Shown: in pieces, positions 48,104-60,076 of the stretch
How positions within the stretch are numbered: the first letter of the stretch is position 1
How the letters are laid out: each line of letters starts with the position of its first letter
From: JAJRRS01 sp965230275
GTDB lineage: Bacteria > Planctomycetota > Phycisphaerae > Phycisphaerales > Phycisphaeraceae
Direction of reading: 5' to 3'
NCBI GenBank assembly: GCA_965230275.1
Contig: CBDDKO010000002.1
Location: 2,666,001 to 2,730,000, forward strand
DNA length: 64,000 nt
Program-made: the position numbers and the translations under genes
Notes under the pieces: model-generated
Seen by the model: the letters and a program-made list of their open reading frames with translations, nothing else
What the model was told of the DNA's origin: nothing
The model's database searches: none

Positions 48104-48216
48104 ACCCCTAGCATACGCCACCGATCGCTTGTCGGCGACGTGGATAGTGCGTATCGTGATCCCCGGCCGGGACGGAACCGGCATCCACAGCAGTATGACC
48201 GGCCAGGGAGGGCTGT

Positions 48217-50678
<2,462 letters not shown>

Positions 50679-50682
<4 letters not shown>

Positions 50683-51134
50683 TCCTCGACACGCTCGACA
50701 ACGCGCACCTGTACGAATGCCTGGGCGAGGGCTTCGCCAAGGCGTTCGCCTACCTGCGCAGCGACCGCCCCGCCACCGACGCGGTCGCCAGCCATCAGCT
50801 CGACGGCGAGGCGCTATTTGTCAATGTCGACGAGTACAGCACCAAACCGATCGAGCAAGGCCGATACGAGGCGCACCGAACGTATGCCGATGTGCAGTAC
50901 GTCGTTTCGGGCGGCGAACAGATGGGCTACGCCCCGGTAGACACGCTTACCGAAACCGAAGCCTACGATGCCGAGCGTGACGTGGCTTTCTATACCGGCG
51001 ACGGCGCGATGCTGCGTATCCCCGCGGGTTCGTTCGTCGTCTTCTTCCCGCAGGACGGCCACATGCCCTGCATCGCCGACGGCTCACCGGCCGAGGTGCG
51101 TAAAGTTGTTGTGAAAGTGCGGGTCAAACCATGA
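50679..51134 (+). CDS. YhcH/YjgK/YiaL-family protein (DUF386)
   Basis: 151 residues. The family pattern is complete: IEQGRYEAHRTYADVQYVVSGGEQMGYAP and the metal-site region IPAGSFVVFFPQDGHMPCIA, a cupin-like barrel. Members are implicated in catabolism of sialic acid, ascorbate or other sugar acids, possibly as anomerases. Interesting here because a nonulosonate operon exists elsewhere in the window, but the position inside the parC-parE run (ATGA overlaps at both ends) gives no pathway clue. Confidence 0.9.
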
Positions 51135-51505
51135 AACTATACCGTGTGATCATCCCTGTGGGCGACATCGAGCAGGCAACGAGTAGTTATCGTGTCTTGC
51201 TGGACACGCCGGGCAAGCGCGTGTCGCCGGGCAGGCATTACTTTGATTGTGGCGGTGTGATTTTCGCCTGCTACGACGCCGTTGCGGATGGCGATCACGG
51301 GGAGACATTCCGGCCCAACCCGGATCATGTGTACCTGGCCTGCGATGATCTGGAGATCGCGCATCAGCGCGTGACTCAAACAGATGGTTTTTCGGTAACC
51401 GATACGATCGCCGAACGCCCCTGGGGCGAGCGATCATTTTATGTGCGTGATCCATGGAACAATCCCATCTGCTTTGTGGACGAGCACACTATATTCACAG
51501 GCTGA
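51131..51505 (+). CDS. VOC-superfamily (glyoxalase/bleomycin resistance-like) protein
   Basis: 124 residues, overlapping the YhcH-type gene by ATGA. It has two beta-alpha-beta-beta-beta repeats: LYRVIIPVGDIEQATSSYRVLL at the start, and HVYLACDDLEIAHQRV with closing ERSFYVRDPWNNPICFVDE, the DPxGN-like end typical of VOC folds. A metal site is not clear: the expected N-terminal His is replaced (RVIIPV). Function could be lyase, dioxygenase-like or binding. parE follows after 3 nt. Confidence 0.87.
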   Translation: MKLYRVIIPVGDIEQATSSYRVLLDTPGKRVSPGRHYFDCGGVIFACYDAVADGDHGETFRPNPDHVYLACDDLEIAHQRVTQTDGFSVTDTIAERPWGERSFYVRDPWNNPICFVDEHTIFTG

Positions 51506-51508
51506 GAG

Positions 51509-53416
51509 ATGACCGCTACCTATACCGCCAAAGATATCACCGTCCTGGAAGGGCTCGACCCCGTCCGCAAGCGCCCCGGCATGTATATCGGCGGGGTCGG
51601 CAGCACCGGGCTGCACCACCTGGTCTGGGAAGTCCTCGACAACGCCATCGACGAGGCGATGAACGGCCACGCCAGCGAGATCGGCGTCAAGCTCCACAAG
51701 GACGGCAAGACCGTCACCATCTCCGACAACGGCCGGGGCATCCCCGTCGACATCCACCCCAAGCACAAGAAGCCGGCGCTTGAGATCATCCTCTGCACGC
51801 TCCACGCCGGCGGCAAGTTCACCGAGAACAACTACAAGACCGCCGGCGGGCTGCACGGCGTCGGGGCGTCGGTCGTCAACGCCCTATCCAAAGAACTCAC
51901 CGCCACCGTCAAGCGAGACGGCAAAGAGTATTCGATGGTCTTCAAGCGCGGTGTCGCGCAGGGCAAGATGAAGCGCAAGAGCAGCGCCCGCGGCACCGGC
52001 ACGACGATCACCTTCCACCCCGACCCAACGATCTTCCCACGCAACGAGTTCAACGCCGACACCATCCGCGATCGGCTCGAGGTCGCCAGCTTCCTGCACA
52101 AAGGCGCAAAGATCACCTACGACGACCAGGTCAACGCCAAGAAGGTCACCTTCCAGCACAAGGACGGCATCGCCCAGTACCTCGACAAGATCGTTAAGGA
52201 CCGAAACGCCCGGCCGATCAACGATGGCGTGTTCTCGCTTGATAAAGACAATGGCACGCGCATCGAGGCCGTGTTCCGCTGGACCGAGTCGACCGACGAG
52301 CACGTCCGCAGCTACGTCAACGGCATCCCCACCGGCTCCGGCGGCACGCACGAGAACGGCCTGCGCGCCGGGCTGACCAAGGCCGTGCGGAATTACATCG
52401 AGACGCACAACCTCACGCCGCGCGGTGTGAAGCTGACACACGAAGACGTCCGCGAGGGGCTCGTTGCGATCTTGAGCGTGTTCGTGCAGGACCCGCAGTT
52501 TCAGGGCCAGACCAAGGATCGGCTTAATAACCCCGAGGTCCAGGCCTCCGTGGACGGCACGATCCGGCCGGCACTCGAGCACTGGCTGAACCACAACCGC
52601 AGCATCGCCGAGTCGATCGTTGCGCGCATCATCCAGGCCGCCCGCGCCCGTGAAGCCTCCCGCGCCGCCTCGGCCAGCGTCTCCCGCAAGAGCGCGACCG
52701 CTAACCGCCTCACGCTCCCCGGCAAACTCAGCGACTGCACCAACCACAAACGCCACAACTCCGAACTCTTCATCGTCGAGGGCGACTCGGCCGGGGGCAG
52801 CGCCAAGCAGGGCCGGGACCGCACACACCAGGCGATCCTCCCCCTGCGCGGCAAGGTCTTGAATACGGAGACCGCGACACTTGCCAAGGTGCTGGAGAAC
52901 AAGGAACTCGCCGACCTGGTCACCGCCATGGGCTGTGGCGCCGGCAAGGACTTCGACCCCGGCAAGCTGCGCTACCAGCGCATCATCCTCCTCGCCGACG
53001 CCGACTCCGACGGCCACCACATCACGACGCTACTCCTGACGTTCTTCTACCGCCACCTGCCCGAGCTTTTACGTGAAGGCAAGGTCTTCCTCGCGGTCCC
53101 GCCGCTCTACCGCATCGACATCGGCAAGGAATCCCACTGGGCCGCCGACGACGCCGACAAGGAAGCGATCATGGCTAAGCACGGCAAGCCCGGGGGCAAG
53201 GCCGACATCACCCGCTTCAAGGGCCTGGGAGAGATGATGCCCAAGGTGCTCTGGGAAACCACGCTCAACCCCAAGACACGACGGCTGCTCCGTGTCGACA
53301 TCGCCGACCATTTAGAGACCGACCGCGTGATGAGCGACCTGATGGGCAAAGACCCCAGCGCCCGCTTCCGCTTCATCATGGAGCGAGCCGACGAGGCGCA
53401 GGAGTTGGATGTGTAG
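51509..53416 (+). CDS. parE: DNA topoisomerase IV subunit B (ParE/GyrB family)
   Basis: 635 residues. GHKL ATPase motifs: EVLDNAIDEAMNG, ISDNGRGIPV and GGLHGVGASVVNALS, with the switch-loop QTK in FQGQTKDRL. Toprim motifs: VEGDSAGGSAKQGRDR and ILLADADSDGHH, then RFKGLGEMMPKVLWETTLNP. The ADADSDG form and VFLAVPPLYRIDIGKE closely follow E. coli ParE rather than GyrB, which together with the short ParC pinwheel supports topoisomerase IV; if no gyrase exists elsewhere it would be a single hybrid enzyme. It provides ATP hydrolysis for strand passage. It lies 3 nt after the VOC gene. Confidence 0.93.
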   Translation: MTATYTAKDITVLEGLDPVRKRPGMYIGGVGSTGLHHLVWEVLDNAIDEAMNGHASEIGVKLHKDGKTVTISDNGRGIPVDIHPKHKKPALEIILCTLHAGGKFTENNYKTAGGLHGVGASVVNALSKELTATVKRDGKEYSMVFKRGVAQGKMKRKSSARGTGTTITFHPDPTIFPRNEFNADTIRDRLEVASFLHKGAKITYDDQVNAKKVTFQHKDGIAQYLDKIVKDRNARPINDGVFSLDKDNGTRIEAVFRWTESTDEHVRSYVNGIPTGSGGTHENGLRAGLTKAVRNYIETHNLTPRGVKLTHEDVREGLVAILSVFVQDPQFQGQTKDRLNNPEVQASVDGTIRPALEHWLNHNRSIAESIVARIIQAARAREASRAASASVSRKSATANRLTLPGKLSDCTNHKRHNSELFIVEGDSAGGSAKQGRDRTHQAILPLRGKVLNTETATLAKVLENKELADLVTAMGCGAGKDFDPGKLRYQRIILLADADSDGHHITTLLLTFFYRHLPELLREGKVFLAVPPLYRIDIGKESHWAADDADKEAIMAKHGKPGGKADITRFKGLGEMMPKVLWETTLNPKTRRLLRVDIADHLETDRVMSDLMGKDPSARFRFIMERADEAQELDV

Positions 53417-53427
53417 TGAAGATCATT

Positions 53428-53505
53428 AGCCACTGATAAACACGGATGAAGACGAGGCTGACGTTGCCGATCCCCATCTGTGTTCATCGGTGTTGATCGG
53501 TGGCT
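53428..53505. repeat. inverted repeat between convergent parE and symporter genes (ACGGATGAA type)
   Basis: AGCCACTGAT (53428-53437) with AACACGGATGAA pairs with TTCATCGGTGTTGATCGGTGGCT on the right (to 53505). It resembles module A of the repeats at 6.9 and 8.1 kb. It probably serves as a two-way terminator and encodes the last residues of the symporter. Confidence 0.7.
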
Positions 53506-54926
53506 TCTCTTGATCCTGAGGGGTTACCGAAGTGCTCGCGCCTGTATTTATTCAGGGCGCGTACGACTCTTGGGGCGAGGATCAGGGTGCTGAGCATGGT
53601 GGGGATAGCCATGAAGGCGTAGGCCGAGTCGATGATGGTCATCATTTCTTCCGGCGAGAGTGCGGCGCCGATGATAAGGGTGACGGCGAACCAGGTCAGG
53701 AACGCAGGTCGGCCGAGCCTGCCAAGATGGTGGCGGGACAGGTAGTTGAAGCATTTGCCGTTGTAGTTGGCCATGCCGACCATGGTGGAGAAGCCGAACA
53801 GCAGCACGGCGATGCCGAGCGTGTGCGTGCCGAAGATGCCGAAGGCGTTGGTGAAGGCGTGGTTGGATAGCAGGATCTTTTCGTAGGCCTGGTGCTCTTC
53901 TGCCGGGACGTAGACGAGGATGACCAGCGCCGTCATCGAGCAGACGATGATCGTGTCGATGAGCGGGCCGAGCATGGCGACGAGCCCTTCGCTGACCGGC
54001 TCGGTGGTCTTGGCGTTGGAGTGGGCCATGGGCGCGGTGCCGACGCCGGCCTCGTTGGAGAAGGCGGCGCGTTTGACGCCGGTGATGACGATCGCGGTGA
54101 ACCAGCCCTTGAGCCCGCCGGTGGCTGAGTCGATACTGAATGCTTCACTGAAGATGCTACCGAGCGCACCCGGCACGGCCTCGGCTTTGAGCGCTAGCGC
54201 AACCAGCGCCCCGGCTACATAGAACACACACATCAATGGCACGATCCCGCTGGTCCAGCCCGCCAGGCGTTTTAAGCCCCCAAGCAGGACGTAGGTGGTG
54301 AGCGCCGCCAGCGCGATCCCGATGACCAGCTTGCCGATGGACATCCCGAGACAGAGTGATTCGCCGGCGATCGGCTCGGCCCAGACATCGTGGATGAAGG
54401 CGGTGGTCTGGTTGGCGGTGAACAGCGCGGTCGTGCCGACGAGTCCGCAGAGCGCGAAGAAGATCGCCAGCGGCTTGAACCCGTGCGGCAGCGCGTTGTC
54501 GATGACGTACATAGGCCCACCCTGAACTTGCCCGGTGTGGTCGTGCCCGCGGTACATCACGGCCAGCGTGCACTCGAAGAACTTGGTGTTCATCCCGATG
54601 ACCGCCGTCACCCACATCCAGAACACGGCCCCGGGCCCGCCCTGGTTGATAGCGATCGCGACCCCCGCGATGTTGCCCAGGCCGACCGTTGCCGCCAGCG
54701 CGTTGCAGAGCGCCTTGAAGTGGCTGATCTGCCCGGGGTCGTGGTCGTCGCCGGGGTGGTGATACCTGCCGACGGTCAGCCGGACCGCGTGCACGAAGCC
54801 GGTGAACGGCAGCAGGCGTGAGTAGATCATCAACAACAACCCGCCGCCGACCAGCAGCGCGACCAGCGGCCAGCCCCAGGCGTAATTGTTGATCAGCGTG
54901 TTGAGATCGGAGAGTTGTTTCAGCAA
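53484..54926 (-). CDS. sodium:alanine-type symporter (AGCS family)
   Basis: 480 residues from the TTG at 54926 (AGGGCGG just upstream); the TTG at 54968 would add 14 residues of non-family sequence. About eleven membrane helices. AGCS hallmarks: HFKALCNALAATVGLGNIAGVAIAI, GPGAVFWMWVTAVIGMNTKFFECTLAV and FSNEAGVGTAPMAHSNAKT. It couples Na+ (or H+) to uptake of alanine or glycine. The C-terminal SREATDQHR is encoded by the repeat at 53428-53505. It follows gspF by 95 nt and is probably independent of it. Confidence 0.93.
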   Translation of the reverse strand: MLKQLSDLNTLINNYAWGWPLVALLVGGGLLLMIYSRLLPFTGFVHAVRLTVGRYHHPGDDHDPGQISHFKALCNALAATVGLGNIAGVAIAINQGGPGAVFWMWVTAVIGMNTKFFECTLAVMYRGHDHTGQVQGGPMYVIDNALPHGFKPLAIFFALCGLVGTTALFTANQTTAFIHDVWAEPIAGESLCLGMSIGKLVIGIALAALTTYVLLGGLKRLAGWTSGIVPLMCVFYVAGALVALALKAEAVPGALGSIFSEAFSIDSATGGLKGWFTAIVITGVKRAAFSNEAGVGTAPMAHSNAKTTEPVSEGLVAMLGPLIDTIIVCSMTALVILVYVPAEEHQAYEKILLSNHAFTNAFGIFGTHTLGIAVLLFGFSTMVGMANYNGKCFNYLSRHHLGRLGRPAFLTWFAVTLIIGAALSPEEMMTIIDSAYAFMAIPTMLSTLILAPRVVRALNKYRREHFGNPSGSREATDQHR

Positions 54927-55021
54927 GCGACCGCCCTTTTGCGCCGACGTGTGGGTAGCGCAAAGCAACGGTAACGGCTGACCGTCATGTCTGCAATCTT
55001 ATTATGCCCGGATCGCCCGGC

Positions 55022-56242
55022 TCAGCCCCCGGAGACGACCTTGCCGACGCTGAAGATCGGAAGCAGCAGCGCGATCGCGACGAAACCGATGATCAGGCCC
55101 ATCACGGCGGTCATGACCGGCTCGATCAGGCTGGTGGTGCTCTTGATCTGCTCGTCGAAGTCGCTCTCCGTGTAGTCGGCGATGCGCTCCATGACGTCGC
55201 CGATCCTGCCCGAGCGCTCGCCGGAGTAGACCATCTGCGCCACAGAGCGCGGGATCAACGGCGAGTCGAACAGCGAGTCTGACAGCTGCGCGCCCTGCCG
55301 GAGCCGGACGTCCGCTTCGGACCAGAGGTCTTCGTACAGCGCATTATTGGTCACGTCGCGGACGATCTCGATCATGTCGAGGATAGGCACACCGGCGGCG
55401 ACCATCGTGCCCATCGTCCTGCAGCCGCGCGTGAGGTAGAGTTTGTTGAACAGCGGTCCAAAGATCGGCGAATGGATCTTGATGTAGTCGATGGAGCGCT
55501 GGCCGGCGGGTGTGCCGGAGGCGAAGTAGACCCCTGCGACACCCATCAGGATCGCCCCGAGCCACAGGTGCCACTGGTTCATCAGGCTGCCGCTGAGGCC
55601 GAGCAGGATTTGCGTCGGCATCGGCAGCGCGGTCTCACGGGCCTGGTAGATGCCGGCGAACCGAGGCAGCACGAAGATCAATAGGAAGGTGGTGACGAGG
55701 ATGACCATCCCCAGCATGAAGGCGGGGTAGGTCAATGCGCCACGGATCTTCTTGGCCGTCTGCATTTCCTTGGACAGGTACCCGGAGATGCGCTCGAGCA
55801 TCCGGCCCATGGTCCCTGACACCTCGCTGGCGCGGATCAGGCTGGTCATCACCGGGGGAAAGACTTTCGGGTGGGCGCGCAGGGCACCGGACAGGTCGTT
55901 GCCGGACTGGACCTGATCGCTGATGTTCTTGAGGACCGCACGGAAGGCGGGGTTTTCGCTCTGCTGGGCGACGCACTCCAGCGCTTCGGAGATCGGCACG
56001 CCCGTGTCAACCATCACGGCGAGTTGGTGCGCGAACGTGATCACTTCGGCACGCTTGATCTTGCCCTTCGTGTTCTCGTCGGACGGGTCGCCGGCGGCTA
56101 CCAGCTTGGCCTTTTCGATCTTGACGACGAACCTGCCGTCACCGCGCAGCATGCGGCCGGCCTCCTCGACGTTGGGTGCGTCGAGCACACCGGTGATCAG
56201 GTCACCGCGGCCGTCTCTCGCTTTGTACTTAAAACTCGCCAT
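55022..56242 (-). CDS. gspF: type II secretion / type IV pilus inner-membrane platform protein
   Basis: 406 residues; GAGGA lies 5 nt before the ATG. It has two GspF/PilC domains: an N-terminal MASFKYKARDGRGDLITG motif, FAHQLAVMVDTGVPISEAL (first T2SSF signature) and the second repeat MVAAGVPILDMIEIV / MVYSGERSGRIGDVMERIADY. There are three membrane helices (about 175, 225 and 385). It is the membrane platform that couples the GspE ATPase to pseudopilin assembly. It lies 50 nt downstream of gspE. It cannot be told from PilC by sequence alone. Confidence 0.93.
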   Translation of the reverse strand: MASFKYKARDGRGDLITGVLDAPNVEEAGRMLRGDGRFVVKIEKAKLVAAGDPSDENTKGKIKRAEVITFAHQLAVMVDTGVPISEALECVAQQSENPAFRAVLKNISDQVQSGNDLSGALRAHPKVFPPVMTSLIRASEVSGTMGRMLERISGYLSKEMQTAKKIRGALTYPAFMLGMVILVTTFLLIFVLPRFAGIYQARETALPMPTQILLGLSGSLMNQWHLWLGAILMGVAGVYFASGTPAGQRSIDYIKIHSPIFGPLFNKLYLTRGCRTMGTMVAAGVPILDMIEIVRDVTNNALYEDLWSEADVRLRQGAQLSDSLFDSPLIPRSVAQMVYSGERSGRIGDVMERIADYTESDFDEQIKSTTSLIEPVMTAVMGLIIGFVAIALLLPIFSVGKVVSGG

Positions 56243-56292
56243 CTCTGGTCCTCGGTCGCTTCTCTCTTTAGCACCTTTGGTGCATCACGGGG

Positions 56293-58044
56293 TCAGTGGC
56301 TGGTCGCCGCGACCAGTTCCTCGATCGTGGTGATGCCGGCGGCCACTTTCTCAAGCCCGTCCATACGCAGCGTCGTGTACCCGGCCTCCAGGCCGATTTT
56401 TCGCAGTTCCTGAAGGCTCGCGCCGCGCGTGATGGCGTCGAGGGCTTCGTCGTTGGGCTCGAACAGCTCGTAGATACCCGCACGGCCGCGATACCCGCTG
56501 CCACGGCAGGCCTTGCAACCATCGCCGTGGTAGAAGGTCTTGATCGCCTGGGCTTCCGGGCCAAGCCGTTCGATCGTGTGTTTCATCGAATCGGTCAGTT
56601 CCACCGGCTCCTTACAATGTTCACAGATGCGCCGAACCAGGCGCTGAGCGAGCGCGCCGCGGATGCTGGCGGCGACCAGGTAGGGCTCGACACCGATGTT
56701 GAACAGGCGTGTGATCGCGCTGGGCGCGTCGTTGGTGTGCAGGGTCGACAACACCAGGTGGCCGGTCAGGGCGGCCTGGGTGGCGATCTTGGCCGTCTCC
56801 TGGTCGCGGACCTCACCGATCATCACGACGTCGGGGTCCTGACGCAGCAGCGCCCGCAAGGCCCCGGAAAAAGTAAAGCCGGCCCGGTCGTTGGTCTGGA
56901 ACTGGTTGATCCCGGGGATATTCATTTCCACCGGGTCTTCGACCGTGCTGATGTTGACCGATTCGTTGTTGATCTGACGCAGCGCGGCGTACAGCGTGGT
57001 GGATTTACCACTGCCGGTCGGCCCGGTGACCAGCACGATGCCGTTGGGCTGGCTGACCATGTTGACGAACCGCTCGTGCATCTTGTCGGAGAAGCCGATC
57101 TGGTGCAGCCCGGTCATGGCGTTGTTCTTGTCGATGATACGGATCACGACCTTCTCGCCGAACTTGCCCGGCATGGTCGAGACACGCAGGTCCACCGGCC
57201 GCTTGCTGATGCGGATGGTGATCCCGCCGTCCTGCGGCACGCGGCGTTCGGAGATGTCCAGCTTGGCCATGATCTTGATACGGCTGACCACAGCGGGGAG
57301 CATCTTGATCGGCGGCGACATCTTCTGGAACAGCCGGCCGTCCACGCGGTAGCGTACACGGAGCTTGCCGTCGTCCGGCTCGATGTGGATGTCGCTGGCG
57401 CCGTCCTGCACCGCGGCGAACAGCAGGTAGTTCACCATCTTGATCACCGGCGACTCGTTGGCAGACTCTTCGCTGCCGTCGGTCAGGTCGGTGATCTGCT
57501 GCTCGACGACGGTGAGCTCTTCCTCATCGATTTCATCGATCAACTCACCGATCACAAGGTCCTGCTCGCCGGTGGTCAGGGCGAGCTGGGTCGCCTGGAT
57601 GTCCTTGGCGGTTGCGGCGACGATCTGGACCTTGTGCCCGGTGATGCGCTGGACCTCTTCGTTGATAAAAACGTTCGCGGGTTCGGAGACCGCGAGGGTG
57701 AGCTTGCCGTTGATCAGGAACAGGGGCAGGACGGTCTGCGAATCCTTGAACTCCTGGGGCAGTTCATTGCTGACCGCGGGATCGCAGACGCTTGGCTCGA
57801 GTTTGACGAAGGGCACGCCATACGCCTCGGCCAGGGCTTCCATGACCTGGGCTTCTGTGACGTACTTCAGTTCAACGAGCACTTCGCCCAGCAGCTTCTG
57901 GTGGCCTCGGTCTTTCTGGTAGGCAAGGGCCTTGGCGATCTGGTCATTGTCGACCAGACCCTTCGCGACCAGCAGATCGCCGACACGGATCTTCGGCGGC
58001 GCCGCGGGGAGCGAGTTGGTGGATTGTGAGGTTGCCTGACTCAT
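56293..58044 (-). CDS. gspE: type II secretion / pilus assembly ATPase with MshEN-like cyclic-di-GMP domain
   Basis: 583 residues. The N-terminal MshEN-like region has a first motif R20-x-G22 to Q43 (RVGDLLVAKGLVDNDQIAKA..) fitting the 24-residue cyclic-di-GMP-binding pattern; the second repeat starts at L51 with Arg replaced by Leu. The motor domain has Walker A GPTGSGKSTT (about 340), Asp-box IRIIDKNN region, Walker B RQDPDVVMIGEVRD, His-box LVLSTLHTND and a zinc tetracysteine (CEHC about 471, CKAC about 507). It drives pseudopilus assembly at the inner membrane. STAS, HD-GYP and receiver genes immediately upstream suggest signal control. Confidence 0.94.
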   Translation of the reverse strand: MSQATSQSTNSLPAAPPKIRVGDLLVAKGLVDNDQIAKALAYQKDRGHQKLLGEVLVELKYVTEAQVMEALAEAYGVPFVKLEPSVCDPAVSNELPQEFKDSQTVLPLFLINGKLTLAVSEPANVFINEEVQRITGHKVQIVAATAKDIQATQLALTTGEQDLVIGELIDEIDEEELTVVEQQITDLTDGSEESANESPVIKMVNYLLFAAVQDGASDIHIEPDDGKLRVRYRVDGRLFQKMSPPIKMLPAVVSRIKIMAKLDISERRVPQDGGITIRISKRPVDLRVSTMPGKFGEKVVIRIIDKNNAMTGLHQIGFSDKMHERFVNMVSQPNGIVLVTGPTGSGKSTTLYAALRQINNESVNISTVEDPVEMNIPGINQFQTNDRAGFTFSGALRALLRQDPDVVMIGEVRDQETAKIATQAALTGHLVLSTLHTNDAPSAITRLFNIGVEPYLVAASIRGALAQRLVRRICEHCKEPVELTDSMKHTIERLGPEAQAIKTFYHGDGCKACRGSGYRGRAGIYELFEPNDEALDAITRGASLQELRKIGLEAGYTTLRMDGLEKVAAGITTIEELVAATSH

Positions 58045-58062
58045 CGGTCTACTCTTTAGTAT

Positions 58063-58401
58063 TTACGCCTGCAAGCTGTCGATAGCTTCCTGGATGTTGT
58101 CACATGCCGCGATCACCTCATCGAGCCGGGTGATCCTCAGGATGGTGCTTACGTTGTCCGGACACGAGGCGAGCCGTATCTGGCCGAGTTGCTCGATGCA
58201 TTGCTCCTGGAGCCACAGCAGAGACTCAAGGCCCATGGAATCCACGAACGGCACGTTCGACATATCCAGCACGAAGTCGTGCGTCTTGTCGTGCATCTCA
58301 TCCAGCACCTTCTTACGGAATTCGTCCACTTCCTCTGCGGTCAGTTCACCCCTGAGCGAGAGCACGGTGCAGTGTTCCTTCTTTTCGCTGTTGATCTTCA
58401 T
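58063..58401 (-). CDS. STAS-domain protein (anti-sigma factor antagonist type)
   Basis: 112 residues, a single STAS domain: VLSLRGELTAEEVDEFRKKV, then the regulatory Ser region FVDSMGLESLLWLQEQC (SpoIIAA-like phosphorylation site) and a C-terminal LDEVIAACDNIQEAIDSL helix. Such proteins switch partner kinases/anti-sigma factors or act in stressosome-like relays. The gene lies 13 nt after the HD-GYP gene and 18 nt before gspE, so it is in the same operon. No cognate anti-sigma kinase is visible. Confidence 0.9.
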   Translation of the reverse strand: MKINSEKKEHCTVLSLRGELTAEEVDEFRKKVLDEMHDKTHDFVLDMSNVPFVDSMGLESLLWLQEQCIEQLGQIRLASCPDNVSTILRITRLDEVIAACDNIQEAIDSLQA

Positions 58402-58414
58402 AGCCGTTTCTCAT

Positions 58415-60076
58415 TCATGCCGGGGTCTGTTCATGGCCTTGGTTAGTCAATATGTGGTTGTGTTTGAGCGCATCGAGGTATATCCCGAAGTCCAGGCCGA
58501 CAAACACGTCGGTGAGGTCCGGGTCGAACTGCTTGCCGCTGCAGCGTCTGATCTCGTCCAGGACCTTGTGCGTGGGCATGGCTTGCCGGTATGTCCGGTT
58601 GCTGCTCATCGCGTCGAAGGCATCGGCCAGGCCGATGATACGGCCGAACAGCGGGATGTCGCGCCCGGTCAATCCGTGCGGGTATCCCGAGCCGTCCCAC
58701 GACTCGTGGTGGTGCAGCACACCGGGGATCAGGTCTTTCATCTGGCGGATGCCTTCGATGATCCGCGCACCGATCTCGGGGTGCTTCTTGATCAGGTCGT
58801 ATTCGTCAGCGGTCAGTTTGCCCGGCTTGGTCAGGACGCTTTCCGGCACACCGATCTTGCCCACGTCGTGGACCAACGCACTGAGGTACACACGCTCGAC
58901 GGCCTGATCGCTTAGCCCGGCGGCCTCGGCCAACTGGCGGGCCAACAGGGCGACGCGTTCGCTGTGGCCATGGGTGTACGAGTCTTTCGCGTCAATAGTC
59001 GAGCTGAGTGCGTGCATCGTCCCAATGAACATCGAGTGCATGTCCTCGAACAGCAGCACGTTCTTCAGGTAGATGCTCAGGCTGCTGCCCAGCGATGCGC
59101 AGAGTTTCGAGTCAACGGTGCTCAGCCCCATGCCGTGGCCGATCTTGTCCGCGCCGTAGAGCAGGCCGAGCGGTCGGCCGTCCACGTGCAGCGGTGTGAT
59201 CAACAGGCTGGAGGCCACCTGATCCAGCCCCGGGATGGATAGCACCTTCGCGTCGTCAAGGATCACCGGGCTGGTTCGGCCGTGCATCGCTTCGAGCAGC
59301 GCCGGGCCGACCCGGCTGATTTCGTCAGCTTCGATGGAACAGCGCTCGTCGACACAGACCGTCACCGGCAACTCCGCCAGCCCCGGCTCCGTCTGGGCGG
59401 GCTGGATCGCCAGCCAGCGCAGGCCGACCACCTCACGCATCTCCCGGCAGGCCTCGTCGAGGAACGCGCCCGATGGGCGGTCCACGACCATGCTGGTAGA
59501 CAGCTTGTAGAGCAGACTCAGTTCTTCGTACGAACCCGCCAACTCCCAGCTCAGGTCGTGCAGTTCGTGCAGCCGCCAGCCCAGGTCGCGCGTGTCGCGC
59601 ACCATCCAGGCGAGTGTCTGCGCAAGCCGTGACGCTTCCGATTCGCTCAGCAGGGCATCGGCATCAAACCGCGCGATCGTGGCCTGAAGGTCCATGGCCT
59701 GTGACTGGCAGATCGATACGAGCTGTTCCGATGAGAGGAACTCACGGCTCAGCAGGATGGCGGCGATCACCTCCGCGTCGGGCTCGGACGAGACGGCGGG
59801 CTCGGTATCCGACGCATGGATCGGCACCAGCACCAAACCGGGCCACAGCGATACGGGCCCGCTGCTGGATTGCGTAAGCGCTCCGAGATTCGAGCGCACG
59901 GCCGCGGTGAACGGGGAAGACTTGACTACCAGATCGTGTTCCCACCCGCTCGGCCCGATCAACGCGCCGGCCCCATCACGACGTATCGTGGCCACCGGGA
60001 TACCTAGCTCCGACAGCCGCTGACGCAGCCGGCCGGAGAAAGCCCGTGACTCGGGATGTTGTATGGTGCTTATCAC
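58415..60076 (-). CDS. HD-GYP cyclic-di-GMP phosphodiesterase with N-terminal GAF-like sensor
   Basis: 553 residues. The first 180 residues are not recognised, and residues about 190-330 look like a GAF domain (SLLYKLSTSMVVDRPSG.. GLRWLAIQP.. SLLITPLHVDGRPLGLLYGADK). Residues about 345-530 form a canonical HD-GYP: HGHSERVALLARQLAEA, LVHDVGKIGVPE, HPEIGARI, HHHESWDGSGYPHGLTG and ADAFDAMSSNRTYR. All metal ligands and the GYP triad are intact, so hydrolysis of cyclic-di-GMP is expected. It overlaps the receiver gene by ATGA, so the receiver may control it. Confidence 0.92.
   Translation of the reverse strand: MISTIQHPESRAFSGRLRQRLSELGIPVATIRRDGAGALIGPSGWEHDLVVKSSPFTAAVRSNLGALTQSSSGPVSLWPGLVLVPIHASDTEPAVSSEPDAEVIAAILLSREFLSSEQLVSICQSQAMDLQATIARFDADALLSESEASRLAQTLAWMVRDTRDLGWRLHELHDLSWELAGSYEELSLLYKLSTSMVVDRPSGAFLDEACREMREVVGLRWLAIQPAQTEPGLAELPVTVCVDERCSIEADEISRVGPALLEAMHGRTSPVILDDAKVLSIPGLDQVASSLLITPLHVDGRPLGLLYGADKIGHGMGLSTVDSKLCASLGSSLSIYLKNVLLFEDMHSMFIGTMHALSSTIDAKDSYTHGHSERVALLARQLAEAAGLSDQAVERVYLSALVHDVGKIGVPESVLTKPGKLTADEYDLIKKHPEIGARIIEGIRQMKDLIPGVLHHHESWDGSGYPHGLTGRDIPLFGRIIGLADAFDAMSSNRTYRQAMPTHKVLDEIRRCSGKQFDPDLTDVFVGLDFGIYLDALKHNHILTNQGHEQTPA

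Noticed and set aside
56296..58029. Long plus-strand open frame (577 codons) opposite gspE
   Set aside because: It is the mirror of a well-supported gene; GC-rich third positions produce long antisense frames here. It has no SD and no family pattern, and its composition is that of a shadow frame.
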